DNA of 64,000 nt from positions 1 through 64,000 of the forward strand of contig NZ_MUZA01000012.1 of assembly GCF_021442385.1 (NCBI RefSeq). The letters are read 5' to 3'. The DNA is from Micromonospora sp. MH99. GTDB taxonomy: Bacteria; Actinomycetota; Actinomycetes; Mycobacteriales; Micromonosporaceae. Position 1 is the stretch's first letter; every line of letters starts with the position of its first letter. The notes beneath the pieces were generated by a model. The model made no database searches and was not told the DNA's origin. It saw only the letters and a program-made list of their open reading frames with translations. The position numbers and the translations under genes were made by a program. Below are positions 1 to 9,102 of the stretch, in pieces.

Positions 1-427
1 ATGCGGCGCCCGCGGTGGCGGTGGCTGCCAGCGCGCCGATCCAGGCCAACGCGCCGGTGGTGAGCCGGCGGCCGCGTGATCGTCGGCCCGCCGAGGGTTC
101 CGGGGCGGCGGCCCGGGCGACCCGGAACGCGGCCAGCGCGGCCTCCTCGCCCGCCAGCTCCCCCGGCCGGGCCGGGCCGGCGGCGGCGGCGAGCAGCCGC
201 GCCAGCGGGTCGGCCGCCGACTGCGGGGCGAAGGACGCGCGGGACCGCTCGGCCGCAGCGAGGTCGAAAGCGACGGCGGTGTCGACGTGCGGGGCCATGT
301 CGGAGGCGGACGACGTGTCCGGGCCGAAAGGCGCGTCGGGGTCGAGGGCAGCGTCGATGCGGGTGGCGTCGAGCAGCCGCTCGGTCTCGGCACGGCCGGC
401 GTGCCGGTCCGGCCGGTACGGGTTCAT
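1..427 (-). CDS. Probable anti-sigma factor-like membrane protein, N-terminal part
   Basis: The gene reads leftwards off the window edge, so only the first 142 or so codons are present. Translation from the ATG at 427 begins MNPYRPDRHAGRAETERLLD and is rich in Ala, Asp and Arg. A basic run (residues about 118-126) precedes the start of a hydrophobic stretch (ALAWIGALAATATAGAA), the expected start of a single transmembrane helix. The start lies 16 bp after the stop of the ECF sigma gene, so the two are cotranscribed. A soluble N-terminal half followed by one membrane segment directly after an ECF sigma factor is the usual layout of an anti-sigma or sigma-linked membrane protein. No zinc-binding HxxxCxxC motif is visible, so the anti-sigma role rests on position. 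Confidence 0.6.
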   Translation of the reverse strand, partial: MNPYRPDRHAGRAETERLLDATRIDAALDPDAPFGPDTSSASDMAPHVDTAVAFDLAAAERSRASFAPQSAADPLARLLAAAAGPARPGELAGEEAALAAFRVARAAAPEPSAGRRSRGRRLTTGALAWIGALAATATAGAA

Positions 428-443
428 CCGGAATCCCCTCACG

Positions 444-1199
444 TCAGCCGTCCGCCTGCTCGGCGTGTGACGTCCGCCGGGATCGGCCGGTCCGTCCGCG
501 AGGTGGCGGGACCACCTCGGCGCCGACCGACGGTGCGACGCCGTCGGCGCCGTGCGGCGGCACGGCGGGCGCGGGCCGCGTCATCGGAGCGTCAGGCGCG
601 GACACCGCGCCCTGTGCGTCGGCCGTCCGGGTCGGGACCGCACCGTTGGGCGGCGCTACGGTCACCGTCTCTCGATCCAGCAGGGTGGCCAGCCGCCGCA
701 GCCCACGGTGGGCCGCGGTCCGGACGGCCCCGGCCCGACGCCCCAGGACCCGGCCGGCCGACTCGGCGTCCAACCCGATCACGGCCCGCAACAGCACCGC
801 CTCGGCCTCGCGCGGCGGCAGCGTGGCGATCAGCGCCAGGGCCGCCTCGGTGCTGATCGTCTCGCCGGCCCGCTCAGCGGTGTCGACGTCGCCGGCCAAC
901 TCGGTGAGCGCCTGCACCGGGACCGGCAGCGACGGTCGTCGACGCAGCCGGCGCAGATGGTCCATGGCCCGGTTACGGGCGATGGTGACCGTCCAGGCGC
1001 GGAACTCACCGCCGGTGAAGTTGGGCAGGTCACGGGAGATTTGCAACCACGTCTCCGACGCCACGTCCTCGGCGTCCGCGCCGACGAGGGCGGTCAGGTA
1101 GCGCAGCAGACCCGGCTGCAGGCTGCGGTACAGGAAGCGGAAGGCGTCCTCGTCGCCGGCCTGCGCGGCGGTGACCGCCTCGGACAGCTCGCCGGTCAT
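444..1199 (-). CDS. ECF-type RNA polymerase sigma factor
   Basis: Sigma-70 family protein of about 251 residues from the ATG at 1199 (MTGELSEAVTAAQ). Region 2 is at residues about 10-80, with the core-binding segment around DAFRFLYRSLQPGLLRYLTALVG and the -10 recognition part at FRAWTVTIARNRAMDHLRR. Region 4, the helix-turn-helix, is at about 120-170 (LPPREAEAVLLRAVIGLDAE). The C-terminal 70 residues are an unusual Pro/Ala/Arg-rich tail not needed for sigma activity. Upstream in-frame codons to 1247 exist, but the family N-terminus begins at MTGEL. It is cotranscribed with the membrane protein whose start is 16 bp downstream. Confidence 0.9.
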   Translation of the reverse strand: MTGELSEAVTAAQAGDEDAFRFLYRSLQPGLLRYLTALVGADAEDVASETWLQISRDLPNFTGGEFRAWTVTIARNRAMDHLRRLRRRPSLPVPVQALTELAGDVDTAERAGETISTEAALALIATLPPREAEAVLLRAVIGLDAESAGRVLGRRAGAVRTAAHRGLRRLATLLDRETVTVAPPNGAVPTRTADAQGAVSAPDAPMTRPAPAVPPHGADGVAPSVGAEVVPPPRGRTGRSRRTSHAEQADG

Positions 1200-1703
1200 C
1201 CGCGGCTCACGGGTCGATCGGGACGGCGGCTCGGCCCGACGCGCCATGCCGGCGCTGTCCGCGCGCGCACCGTCGACCGCACCCGCACCGCCTCCCCCGA
1301 ATCCGCTTCGCGCCCGCGTCCGGGCCGGCCGGGGGCGTCCGCCCCGGCGCGCTGGCTCTCGACTCTCGAGGCGCGACCGGCCGGGCGGCCCCGAGCCGGG
1401 CTAACGGTAGGAGGGGACCATCCGAGCGACAAGTCGGGATCGCGTCACGGAAGAGTGACAATTATCAAGCCGTCCGGACGGCGTGCCGCCGTAACAGCTG
1501 GGCACCAACGGACGCTCCCGGGGCCGGGAGACGGCCCCCGGCGGTGATCCGGCAATCGTACGCCGGGATGTGTCGCCTTTTGTCACGTGCCGTCATCATG
1601 CCGTCACAGATCTGGCCGTGTCCACTGAGGTCGGACCGGTCGGACCGGTGGGTACGACCGCCTGGCCGATCAGCCGCAGCGCGCCGTTGCCCGCCACTCT
1701 GGG
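1200..1703. other. Intergenic region between the sigma and kinase genes
   Basis: No credible gene is visible in these 500 bp between two divergent genes. There is an interrupted palindrome GTCAC-N6-GTGAC at 1444-1459 and a perfect tandem pair of the 9-mer GGTCGGACC at 1629-1646. Either could be regulatory, but neither matches a site I can name. Confidence 0.5.
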
Positions 1704-1709
1704 TACGGT
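1704..1709 (+). promoter_or_regulatory. -10 box for a leaderless kinase mRNA
   Basis: TACGGT ends 6 nt before the GTG at 1716. The spacing of a TANNNT box about 7 nt upstream of the start, with no Shine-Dalgarno, is typical of leaderless actinobacterial transcripts. No clear -35 hexamer is seen. Confidence 0.45.
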
Positions 1710-1715
1710 AATGCT

Positions 1716-3092
1716 GTGTTGTCATCGGAGGTCGTGCTCAGCGGGCGGTACCGCCTGGACGAACGTGTCGCCACCGGCGGCATGGGCGACGTCTGGCGTG
1801 CCTCGGACCTGGTCCTCGGCCGGCAGGTCGCGGTCAAGGTCCTGCTGCCGGCGCTGGTCTCCGACCCGGACTTCATCGCCCGTTTCCGGGCCGAGGCACG
1901 GATCATGGCCGCTCTGCGGCACCCCGGGATCGTGCAGGTGTACGACTGCGGCGAGGACGACCTGCCCGACGGCGGTCGGGCGGACTACCTGGTCATGGAG
2001 TTCGTCGAGGGCGAGCCGCTGTCCAAGCGGATCGAGGCGGCGGGTCGGCTCGACGTGGCCGAGACGATGTCGATCGTGGCTCAGGCGGCGCACGCGCTGA
2101 GCGCGGCACACCGCGGCGGCATCGTGCACCGCGACGTCAAGCCCAGCAACCTGCTGGTCCAGGAGGACGGCACTGTCGTCCTCGTCGACTTCGGCGTCGC
2201 CCGTTCCACAAATGTGACCAGCATCACCAGCACGAACGCGGTGCCCGGCACGGCTCTCTACATGGCGCCCGAGCAGGCCGCCGGTCGTCCGGTCAGCGGC
2301 GCCACCGACATCTACGCGCTCGGCGCGGTCGCCTACTGTTGCCTGACCGGCGGGCCACCGTTCACCGGGGACAACCCCCTCCAGGTCGCCGTCCGGCATC
2401 TCGACGACGAGCCGCCGGAGCTGCCGCACGAGATCCCCGAGGCGGTCCGCGCCCTGGTGTCGCGGGCCCTCGCCAAGGATCCGCTCGACCGTTTCACCAG
2501 CGGCTCGGCCATGGCCGAGGCCGCCCGCACGGCGGTCACCGGCGGCGAGCCGCCGACGGCGATGGCGGCGTCGGTCCCGCTGCGCGAGGCCGGACCGGGC
2601 ACCCGCACCGACGTGCCGGTCGGCGCGGCGGTGGCGAGCGCGGCGGATGTCGCGCGTCAGCGACGTCGCGGGCCACTTGTCGGCGCGGCGGCCGCCATGC
2701 TGGTAGCCCTGATCGGTCTCGGGGCGGCGCTGGGTGCGGCACGCAACACCGGCGACGAGGAGCCGGCGGTCAACCTGCCGACGACCTCCGCGACGCAGGC
2801 GCCCAGCCAGCAGGCGGAGCTGCCGGCGGCGAACGAGCAGAGCACCGACGACCCGGAGCGCCCGAACCGGCCGAACGTCCCGGACGCCACCACGTCGGCG
2901 TCGGTCACCGCCACGCCGAGCACGCAGCCCTCGCAGTCGTCCAGCCCGCCGTCGGCGACGCCGAACGCGACCACCGCGCCGCCGCCCAGCGACCCGCCGA
3001 AGAGCGACCCGCCGAAGAGCGACCCGCCCCCCAGCAGCCCGCCCCCCAGCTCGGAGCCGTCGACCGGTCCGGACGACCCGGTGGGCAACTGA
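1716..3092 (+). CDS. Transmembrane Ser/Thr protein kinase, PknB type
   Basis: 458 residues. The N-terminal Hanks-type kinase domain (residues 12-270) has the glycine loop GGMGDVW at 21-27, the ATP-anchoring Lys41 (VAVK), the catalytic loop HRDVKPSN with Asp140 and the DFG motif with Asp158, followed by the activation segment and APE-like MAPE. It should be active. A transmembrane helix follows at about 320-342. The outside part is short, low-complexity and Pro/Ser/Thr-rich with KSDPP repeats, and it carries no PASTA or other sensor domain. The ligand, if any, is therefore unclear and the tail may be glycosylated or wall-spanning. The start is GTG 1716, with a second possible start at TTG 1719. 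The adjacent sugar dehydrogenase is 104 bp downstream and probably separately expressed. Confidence 0.93.
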   Translation: MLSSEVVLSGRYRLDERVATGGMGDVWRASDLVLGRQVAVKVLLPALVSDPDFIARFRAEARIMAALRHPGIVQVYDCGEDDLPDGGRADYLVMEFVEGEPLSKRIEAAGRLDVAETMSIVAQAAHALSAAHRGGIVHRDVKPSNLLVQEDGTVVLVDFGVARSTNVTSITSTNAVPGTALYMAPEQAAGRPVSGATDIYALGAVAYCCLTGGPPFTGDNPLQVAVRHLDDEPPELPHEIPEAVRALVSRALAKDPLDRFTSGSAMAEAARTAVTGGEPPTAMAASVPLREAGPGTRTDVPVGAAVASAADVARQRRRGPLVGAAAAMLVALIGLGAALGAARNTGDEEPAVNLPTTSATQAPSQQAELPAANEQSTDDPERPNRPNVPDATTSASVTATPSTQPSQSSSPPSATPNATTAPPPSDPPKSDPPKSDPPPSSPPPSSEPSTGPDDPVGN

Positions 3093-3196
3093 CCAACCGC
3101 CTCACCAGCACCGATATCACCAAAACGGACTTACGCCGCCGATAACCACTCTAGGCTCTCCGCAGGTCATTTCCACCATCTGCCGCGGGAGCCCGG

Positions 3197-4459
3197 GTGA
3201 GCGCTGAGAAGCTGGTCGTGATCGGTCAGGGGTACGTCGGACTGCCGCTGGCCATGCGCGCCGTCGAGGCGGGCCTGGACGTCGTCGGCCTCGACGTCGA
3301 CGCCGACCGGGTGAAGCGGCTCGCGTCCGGTGAGTCCTTCGTCGAGGACATCCCCACCGACCGGCTGGGCCGGGCGCTGGGCAGCGGTCGGTACCGCCCC
3401 AGCACGGAGTACACCGACGCCGAGGGTTTCGACATCTGCGTCATCACCGTGCCCACCCCGCTGCGCGACGGCACCCCGGACCTGAGCTTCGTCGAGCAGG
3501 CCGGCGTCGGCATCGGCCCGTACGTGCGGCCGGGCTGCACGGTGATCCTGGAGTCGACCACCTATCCCGGCACGACGGAGGAGCTGCTCCGACCGCTGCT
3601 GGAGTCGGCCAGCGGGCTGACCAGCCCCGGCGACTTCCACCTCGGCTACAGCCCCGAGCGGATCGACCCGGGCAACCCGACCTGGCGACTGGAGAACACC
3701 CCGAAGGTGGTTTCGGGTGTCGACCCGGCGTCGCTGGCCCAGGTGCAGGGGTTCTACCAGCGCCTGGTGGAGCGCACCGTAGCGGTGGACTCCACCAGGG
3801 TCGCCGAGCTGACCAAGCTGATCGAGAACACGTTCCGCCAGGTCAACATCGCGTTGATCAACGAGCTGACGATGCTCTCGCACCACCTGGACATCGACGT
3901 CTGGCAGGCGATCGACGCCGCCGAGACCAAGCCGTTCGGGTTCCTGCCGTTCCGGCCCGGCCCCGGCGTCGGCGGGCACTGCCTGCCGATCGACCCGTGC
4001 TACCTGTCCTGGCAGGTCAAACGGCGCCTCGGCCGGCAGTTCCGGTTCATCGAGCTGGCCAACGACGTCAACCACGAGATGCCCGAGCACGTCGCCCAGC
4101 GGATCATGGCGGGGCTGAACCGCTCCGGTCGGGCGGTGAGCGGCGCCCGGCTGCTGCTGCTGGGGCTCGCGTACAAGAAGAACACCGGCGACATGCGGGA
4201 CTCCCCCGCCGTCGACGTGGCCCGCCGTCTCCAGGCCCTCGGCGCCGAGGTCCACGCGGTCGAGCCGTACGCGGAGGCCCACCAGATTCCCGCCGGGGTC
4301 ACCATCGTCGGGCTCACCGAGCGGGAGGTGCGGGCCGCGGACGCGGTGGTGGTGGTCACCGACCACGACAGCTTCGACTACGACCTGGTGGTCCGGCACG
4401 CCCGCTACGTCTTCGACACCCGCAACCGGTGCGCCGGCGAGATGGTCGAGCGCCTCTAG
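3197..4459 (+). CDS. Nucleotide-sugar dehydrogenase (UDP-GlcA/ManNAcA DH family)
   Basis: 420 residues from GTG 3197. The enzyme family oxidises the C6 hydroxyl of an NDP-hexose to a carboxylate in two NAD-dependent steps. The N-terminal Rossmann site is GQGYVG at residues 10-15. The central domain carries the catalytic cysteine, Cys262, in GVGGHCLPIDP, and the C-terminal UDP-binding domain includes LLGLAYKKNTGDMRDSP. The GGHCLPIDP motif and length resemble the WecC/TviB branch (UDP-N-acetylhexosamine dehydrogenases) more than UDP-glucose dehydrogenase, but the substrate cannot be fixed from sequence. No other glycan genes lie nearby, so it probably supplies a uronic acid to a polysaccharide made elsewhere. 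Confidence 0.9.
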   Translation: MSAEKLVVIGQGYVGLPLAMRAVEAGLDVVGLDVDADRVKRLASGESFVEDIPTDRLGRALGSGRYRPSTEYTDAEGFDICVITVPTPLRDGTPDLSFVEQAGVGIGPYVRPGCTVILESTTYPGTTEELLRPLLESASGLTSPGDFHLGYSPERIDPGNPTWRLENTPKVVSGVDPASLAQVQGFYQRLVERTVAVDSTRVAELTKLIENTFRQVNIALINELTMLSHHLDIDVWQAIDAAETKPFGFLPFRPGPGVGGHCLPIDPCYLSWQVKRRLGRQFRFIELANDVNHEMPEHVAQRIMAGLNRSGRAVSGARLLLLGLAYKKNTGDMRDSPAVDVARRLQALGAEVHAVEPYAEAHQIPAGVTIVGLTEREVRAADAVVVVTDHDSFDYDLVVRHARYVFDTRNRCAGEMVERL

Positions 4460-4472
4460 ACCCGGCACCGCT

Positions 4473-4510
4473 GGCCGGTCCCGCCGCCGGGGAAGACGGC
4501 GGGGCCGGCC
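4473..4510. terminator. Shared terminator between convergent genes
   Basis: Arms 4473-4486 and 4497-4510 pair over 14 positions with a single G-T pair and a 10-nt loop. The hairpin sits between the converging stops at 4459 and 4553 and can serve both strands. There is no U-tract, as is usual in high-GC actinobacteria. Confidence 0.7.
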
Positions 4511-4552
4511 GGCGGATGTCCGCTCGACGCCCGCGAGACGGGGCAGACCGGA

Positions 4553-7039
4553 TCACGTGTCGGCGAGCGCCTCGACGACGGGCCGGGACAACGCCCGGCG
4601 GGCCGGGAGCACCGACGCGAGCAGGGCGGCCAGCACGGCCACGCCGAGGATCAACCCGAGCTGGCCGAGCGGCAGCACCACGTGGAAGTCCCCACCGAGG
4701 CGGTCCAGCAGCGCCATCGCGGAGGCGCTGACGCCGGTGCCGAGACCGACGCCGAGCACCGCGCCGACAAGTGCCATCAGGACCGCCTCCGCCGCCAGCA
4801 TGGCCCGCATCCGGGCCCGGGTCAGCCCGACCGCCCGCAGCACGGCGTTCTCCCGGGTGCGTTCGACAACCGACAGGCTCAGCGTGTTCGCCACGCCGAC
4901 CAGCGCGATCACCACGGCCAGGCCGAGCAGCGCGGTGACGAAGGCCAACAGCATGTCCACAGTGCCGGTGAGCATCTTCTTGTACGCGCCCTGGTCCATC
5001 AGGTTCACCGTCGGATAGCGGGCCAGGACGGCCTCGATCGCGTCGCGGGCCTCGTCGGCGCTCACGCCGGCGGCGGGGTCGATCTCGGCCAGGAAGCCCC
5101 GCTCGCGGGGGAAGAGCACGGCGAAGTCCGCGTCGTCCAGGTCGATGACGTGCCCCTTGGGCGCCGCGCCGGCGACCATGTCCGGCGCGTCGTCGGCGAC
5201 CACCGCCGCCACCCGGAACGACCGGCCCGCGATGGTGACCGGGGACCCGACCTGCCAGCCGCGCGCCTGCGCCAGCTCCCGGTGCACCAGGACCTGCCCC
5301 GGCCCGAGTCGCCCGACGTCGCCGGCCAGCACGGCGGTCAGCGTCCGGCCGACCAGCGCCGGGTGGGCGGCGCGGACCTCGATGTCGCCGGTGACGGTGC
5401 TGCGCTGCTCGTGCACCACGCCCAACTCGGGGCGCGCGGCCAGCTCACCGGCGAGCGCGGCGGGCAGGTTCTGGCCGATGCCGCTCACCACGAAGTCCGT
5501 CCCGATCTCGGCGTCGACGCTGCGTTCGATGCCGTCCTTGGTGCTGCGCGCACCGACCACGAACGCCGACACGAGTCCGATTCCGATCACCAGCGCGGTC
5601 GCCGTGGCGGCGATCCGGCGCGGATTGCGCACGGCGTTGGCCACCGCGAGACCCACTGTCATCCCGAACAGCCGCCGGGCCGGCCAGCCGATCGCCCGGA
5701 TCAGCGCCGGGACGAGCACCGGCCCGAACAGGACGATCCCGAAGAACGCCAACACGCCGCCGACGGCCACGAGCAGCACCTGACCGGCGCTGGCGGCGCC
5801 AGCGAGGGCCGCGACGCCGGCGCCGAGCACCACCGCACCGACGATCAGGCGCGGCCGACCGGCGCCCCGACCAGGCTGCACCGCGGCGTCGGTGAGCGCG
5901 GCCACCGGGGCGACACTGGTCCCCCGCCAGGCGGGCAGCAGGGCGGACGCCACGGTGAGCGCGGTGCCGAGCAGCAGGCTGGTCAGCACTGTCGAGCCGG
6001 CGACGGTCAGCCCACCGGAGAACGGCACGTCCAGCCGGGTCATCAGCAGCCGCATACCGGCCGCGAGAGCGATCCCGAGCAGCACCCCGAGCACGGACGC
6101 CACGAAGCCGACCAGCGCCGACTCCAGCAGGGCGGCCCGGAAGACCTGCCCCCGCGTCGCGCCCACCAGGCGCAGCAGCGCGGTGCGCCTGGTGCGTTGC
6201 GCCAGCACGATCGCGAAGGTGTTGGCGATCACGAAGCCGGCCACCACCACCGCGACCCCGACGAAGATGAGCAGCAGCATCATGAACTGGTTCAGGTCCC
6301 GGACCGCGTCGTCGACGGCCTCGTCGAGGATCTGCTGCCGGCCCTTCACGCTGGCGTCGGCGCCCCCGACGACGGCGCGCAGCCGGTCGGTCAGCACCGT
6401 CTCGGACGTTCCCGGTCGCGCCGCCACCATGATCCGGTCATAGCCGCGCGCGCCGCTGACCGCGAGCGCGTCCGGGCCGACCAGGCCGATGAACGGCCCG
6501 CCGACGTCGCGGACGCTGCCCGCCACGTCGACGGTACCGACCAGGGTGTACGGACGGGCCGCGCCGCCGGTGCCGCCGACCTGGACCGGGGCGCCGAGGG
6601 TGAAGCCCTCCTCGGCCGCGGTGGGCGCGTCGAGCACCACCTCGCCCGCGCGGTCGGGGAGGCGGCCGGACACCACGTCGTACGAGCGCAGAGCGGCCTC
6701 GGTGGGGATGCCGGCGAGCACGGCGTAGCCGAGCACCGGCCGGCCGTCGGTGCCGAGAAGCCCCGCGGTGCCGATCAGCTCCCCGGCCGCGGCGGCCACG
6801 CCGTCGACGGCGCGGACCCGGTCGATGACGCTCGCCGGCAGCGCCCTGTCGCCGCTCGGGTAGACGCCGAGGTCGGTGTGCCGGTCGAAGGTCCCGGCCC
6901 GCTCGTACGCGCCGGCGCGCATCCCGTCGACGAAGATCAGCGTGCCGGCGATGAACGCGACGCCGAGCACGACTGCCAGCGCGGAGAGCAGCATGCGCAG
7001 CGCCTCGGCGCGCAGCGAGCGCAGGGTCGATCGGATCAT
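4553..7039 (-). CDS. ABC transporter permease, two-FtsX-domain (MacB/LolC-like)
   Basis: 828 residues. The N-terminal signal-anchor helix (LLSALAVVLGVAFIAGTLIF) leads into an extracellular MacB-PCD core (about residues 40-230), then an FtsX domain of three helices (about 250-375). A second helix pair and periplasmic core follow, and a C-terminal FtsX domain (about 700-820). Such permeases export or extract lipids and peptides or drive envelope signalling, using a separate ATPase. GGGAG lies 7 nt before ATG 7039. No ATPase gene is adjacent on either side, although these permeases are normally encoded next to one. The two-component pair immediately upstream on the same strand suggests it is either regulated by or senses with that pair. 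Confidence 0.9.
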   Translation of the reverse strand: MIRSTLRSLRAEALRMLLSALAVVLGVAFIAGTLIFVDGMRAGAYERAGTFDRHTDLGVYPSGDRALPASVIDRVRAVDGVAAAAGELIGTAGLLGTDGRPVLGYAVLAGIPTEAALRSYDVVSGRLPDRAGEVVLDAPTAAEEGFTLGAPVQVGGTGGAARPYTLVGTVDVAGSVRDVGGPFIGLVGPDALAVSGARGYDRIMVAARPGTSETVLTDRLRAVVGGADASVKGRQQILDEAVDDAVRDLNQFMMLLLIFVGVAVVVAGFVIANTFAIVLAQRTRRTALLRLVGATRGQVFRAALLESALVGFVASVLGVLLGIALAAGMRLLMTRLDVPFSGGLTVAGSTVLTSLLLGTALTVASALLPAWRGTSVAPVAALTDAAVQPGRGAGRPRLIVGAVVLGAGVAALAGAASAGQVLLVAVGGVLAFFGIVLFGPVLVPALIRAIGWPARRLFGMTVGLAVANAVRNPRRIAATATALVIGIGLVSAFVVGARSTKDGIERSVDAEIGTDFVVSGIGQNLPAALAGELAARPELGVVHEQRSTVTGDIEVRAAHPALVGRTLTAVLAGDVGRLGPGQVLVHRELAQARGWQVGSPVTIAGRSFRVAAVVADDAPDMVAGAAPKGHVIDLDDADFAVLFPRERGFLAEIDPAAGVSADEARDAIEAVLARYPTVNLMDQGAYKKMLTGTVDMLLAFVTALLGLAVVIALVGVANTLSLSVVERTRENAVLRAVGLTRARMRAMLAAEAVLMALVGAVLGVGLGTGVSASAMALLDRLGGDFHVVLPLGQLGLILGVAVLAALLASVLPARRALSRPVVEALADT

Positions 7040-7160
7040 GTGCGGGCTCCCGGTGCAGGCGCGGATCGGACGCCTTCGACGCTATGGCCGGGCCGACCCG
7101 ATCGATCTCCACCTGGACGCTCGAGGTGCGTACGACCGAGGTAGCGCTCGGCCCGCCGGC

Positions 7161-7180
7161 CGTACGACCCGGGTCGTACG
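7161..7180. promoter_or_regulatory. Perfect 20-bp palindrome upstream of the permease
   Basis: The half-site CGTACGACCC is followed by its exact reverse complement, 122 bp upstream of the permease start and 6 bp beyond the response-regulator stop. A further CGTACGACC half-site occurs near 7126-7134, giving three copies of the same 9-mer. It is either an operator, perhaps for the neighbouring NarL-type regulator, or a compact terminator. The extra half-site favours an operator. Confidence 0.45.
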
Positions 7181-7185
7181 ACGGG

Positions 7186-7851
7186 TCACCGGCCGGGCGT
7201 GACCAGACCGCTCTCGTACGCCAGCACGACCGCCTGGACCCGGTCGCGCAGGTGCAGCTTCGCCAGGATGCGCCCGACGTGGGTCTTCACCGTGGCCTCG
7301 GCCACGTGCACCTTTGCGGCGATCTCGGCGTTGGACAGGCCCTGCGCGACCAGCAGCAGCACCTCCCGCTCCCGCTCGGTGAGCTGGGCCAGCCGTGGGT
7401 CGGCGGTCGGGCCCGCGCCGAGCTGGCCGGCGAAGCGGTCCAGCAGCCGCCGCGTGATCGACGGGGCGACCACCGAGTCGCCCCGCGCCACCACCCGGAT
7501 CGCGTCCAGCAGTTCCTCCGGCGGGACGTTCTTGAGCAGGAAGCCGCTGGCGCCGGCCTGGAGCGCGGCGAACGCGTCCGCCTCGGTGTCGAAGGTGGTC
7601 AGCACGAGCACCCGGGGCGGGCCCGACGGCCGGTCGGCGCAGAGCCGGCGGGTCGCCTCCACCCCGTCCATGGTGGGCATCCGGATGTCCATCACCACCA
7701 CGTCGGCCTCGGTGCGGGCCAGCACCCGCAGGGCGTCCGCGCCGTCGATGGCCTCCCCGACCACCTCCAGGTCGGGCTGGGAGCTGAGCACCATCCGGAA
7801 TCCGGCGCGCACCAGCGCCTGGTCGTCCACGATCACCACCCGGACCGTCAT
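7186..7851 (-). CDS. NarL/LuxR-family response regulator
   Basis: 221 residues from ATG 7851. The receiver domain (1-120) has the acidic pair Asp9-Asp10, the phosphorylation site Asp55 (VVVMDIRMP) and a conserved Lys in FLLKN. A GerE helix-turn-helix follows at about 150-210 (LTEREREVLLLVAQGLSNAEIA). The ATG overlaps the stop of the histidine kinase as ATGA, so the pair is translationally coupled and is a cognate two-component system. Codons upstream of 7851 lie inside the kinase gene and are not used. Confidence 0.93.
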   Translation of the reverse strand: MTVRVVIVDDQALVRAGFRMVLSSQPDLEVVGEAIDGADALRVLARTEADVVVMDIRMPTMDGVEATRRLCADRPSGPPRVLVLTTFDTEADAFAALQAGASGFLLKNVPPEELLDAIRVVARGDSVVAPSITRRLLDRFAGQLGAGPTADPRLAQLTEREREVLLLVAQGLSNAEIAAKVHVAEATVKTHVGRILAKLHLRDRVQAVVLAYESGLVTPGR

Positions 7852-9059
7852 GCCGCGATCACCTCCGCTGAGGGTTCCGACGGTAGCGGTAGCCGGACCT
7901 GGACCTGCCAACCCCCGGTCGGCTGGGCGCCGGCGGTGAGGCTGCCGTCGTACACCGCCACCCGCTCGCGCATGCCGAGCAGGCCGTGACCGCCCGACGG
8001 CGCCGGGCTGACCACCGGGCGGCCCCGGCCGTCGTCGACGACCCGGACCACGACGGCGTCGGCGGTGTACGCCAGGGTGACGTCGACGGCGGCCCCGACA
8101 CCTGCGTGTTTGAGCGCGTTGGTCAGCGCCTCCTGCACCACGCGGTAGACGGTCAGTTCCAGGCCCGGAGGCAGGGCCGGCGGCTGACCGCTGGCGGTGT
8201 CGTGGATGCGCAGCCCGGCGTCGCGGAAGCGGGCCAGCAGGTCGGGCAGCTCGACCAGGGCCAGCCGGCGGTGCTCCGGGTCGGCGGCCACCACCGACCC
8301 GCCGGCGCCGGACGGGCCCGCGTCGCGCAGCACCCCGACCAGCCGGCGCATCTCCTCCAGCGCCGCACGGCCGGTGTCGGCGACCACCTTCACTGCCGTG
8401 CGGGCCTGCTCGGGATCACGGTCGAGCATGAACCGGGCCCCGTCCGCCTGGACGATCATCACCGCCATGCTGTGCGCCACCACGTCGTGCAACTCGCGGG
8501 CGATGCGGGTGCGCTCCTCAGCGACCGCCACCCGGGACTCGGCTTCCCGCTCGCGTTCCAGGGTGGCGGCCCGTTCCTCGAGGCTGAGCACGTACAGGCG
8601 GCGGGTCCGTACGTTCAGCGCGACGAGCCAGACCGCGCCGGTGACCAGCGCGTACCACAGCGCGGTCACCCACCAGTGGATGACGCCGGGGGTCTGCGCG
8701 GCGGCGAGCAGCACGCCCACGGCGGCGACCGCGCCGGCCAGCACGCCGTCGCGCAGGCGTTCGCCGTACTTCACGACGCTGTAGAGCGCGATGAGAACGG
8801 CGACGTCGAAGGCGAGCGGACCCCACTGGGCGATCACCTGGACCAGGGCGAGCGCCGCCACGACGACCGTCACCGCGCCCGGGTGGGTGCGGCGGAACAG
8901 CAGCGCCACCGCCATGGCCACGCCGACGCCGGTGGCGGCCCAACCGCCGGGCTGGGCCACCGCCGAGGCGAGGCCGACGAACGCCACCACGGCGGAGACG
9001 GCCACGTCGAAGGCGACGCCGCGCAGGGGGCGGCCGAACAGCGTGCGTCTCACGGTCAC
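7848..9059 (-). CDS. Sensor histidine kinase, HisKA_3 (NarL partner) type
   Basis: 403 residues from GTG 9059. Five or six closely packed N-terminal helices (residues 14-150) form the sensor with almost no extracellular loop, so it probably reads the membrane itself. A short coiled coil (155-180) leads to the HisKA_3 phosphoacceptor His191 in ARELHDVVAHS. The C-terminal HATPase domain has an N-box (EALTNALKHAG) and glycine boxes (DDGRG, GHGLLGM). The layout is typical of DesK/LiaS-like kinases, which often govern an envelope-stress ABC permease such as the one downstream. Confidence 0.92.
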   Translation of the reverse strand: MTVRRTLFGRPLRGVAFDVAVSAVVAFVGLASAVAQPGGWAATGVGVAMAVALLFRRTHPGAVTVVVAALALVQVIAQWGPLAFDVAVLIALYSVVKYGERLRDGVLAGAVAAVGVLLAAAQTPGVIHWWVTALWYALVTGAVWLVALNVRTRRLYVLSLEERAATLEREREAESRVAVAEERTRIARELHDVVAHSMAVMIVQADGARFMLDRDPEQARTAVKVVADTGRAALEEMRRLVGVLRDAGPSGAGGSVVAADPEHRRLALVELPDLLARFRDAGLRIHDTASGQPPALPPGLELTVYRVVQEALTNALKHAGVGAAVDVTLAYTADAVVVRVVDDGRGRPVVSPAPSGGHGLLGMRERVAVYDGSLTAGAQPTGGWQVQVRLPLPSEPSAEVIAA

Positions 9060-9102
9060 CCAGCGTACGTGTCGTGGCCGGTGGCGGGCGGCCGGTGGCT
9101 GG

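Noticed and set aside
2985..3060. Tandem repeats near the end of the kinase gene
   Set aside because: In-frame coding repeats of the Pro/Ser-rich outside tail, not a regulatory or mobile element.
4682..7144. 820-codon open frame on the plus strand opposite the FtsX-type permease
   Set aside because: It is a shadow frame of a high-GC gene: Asp/Arg/His/Gln-rich with no domain, while the minus strand gives a full permease.
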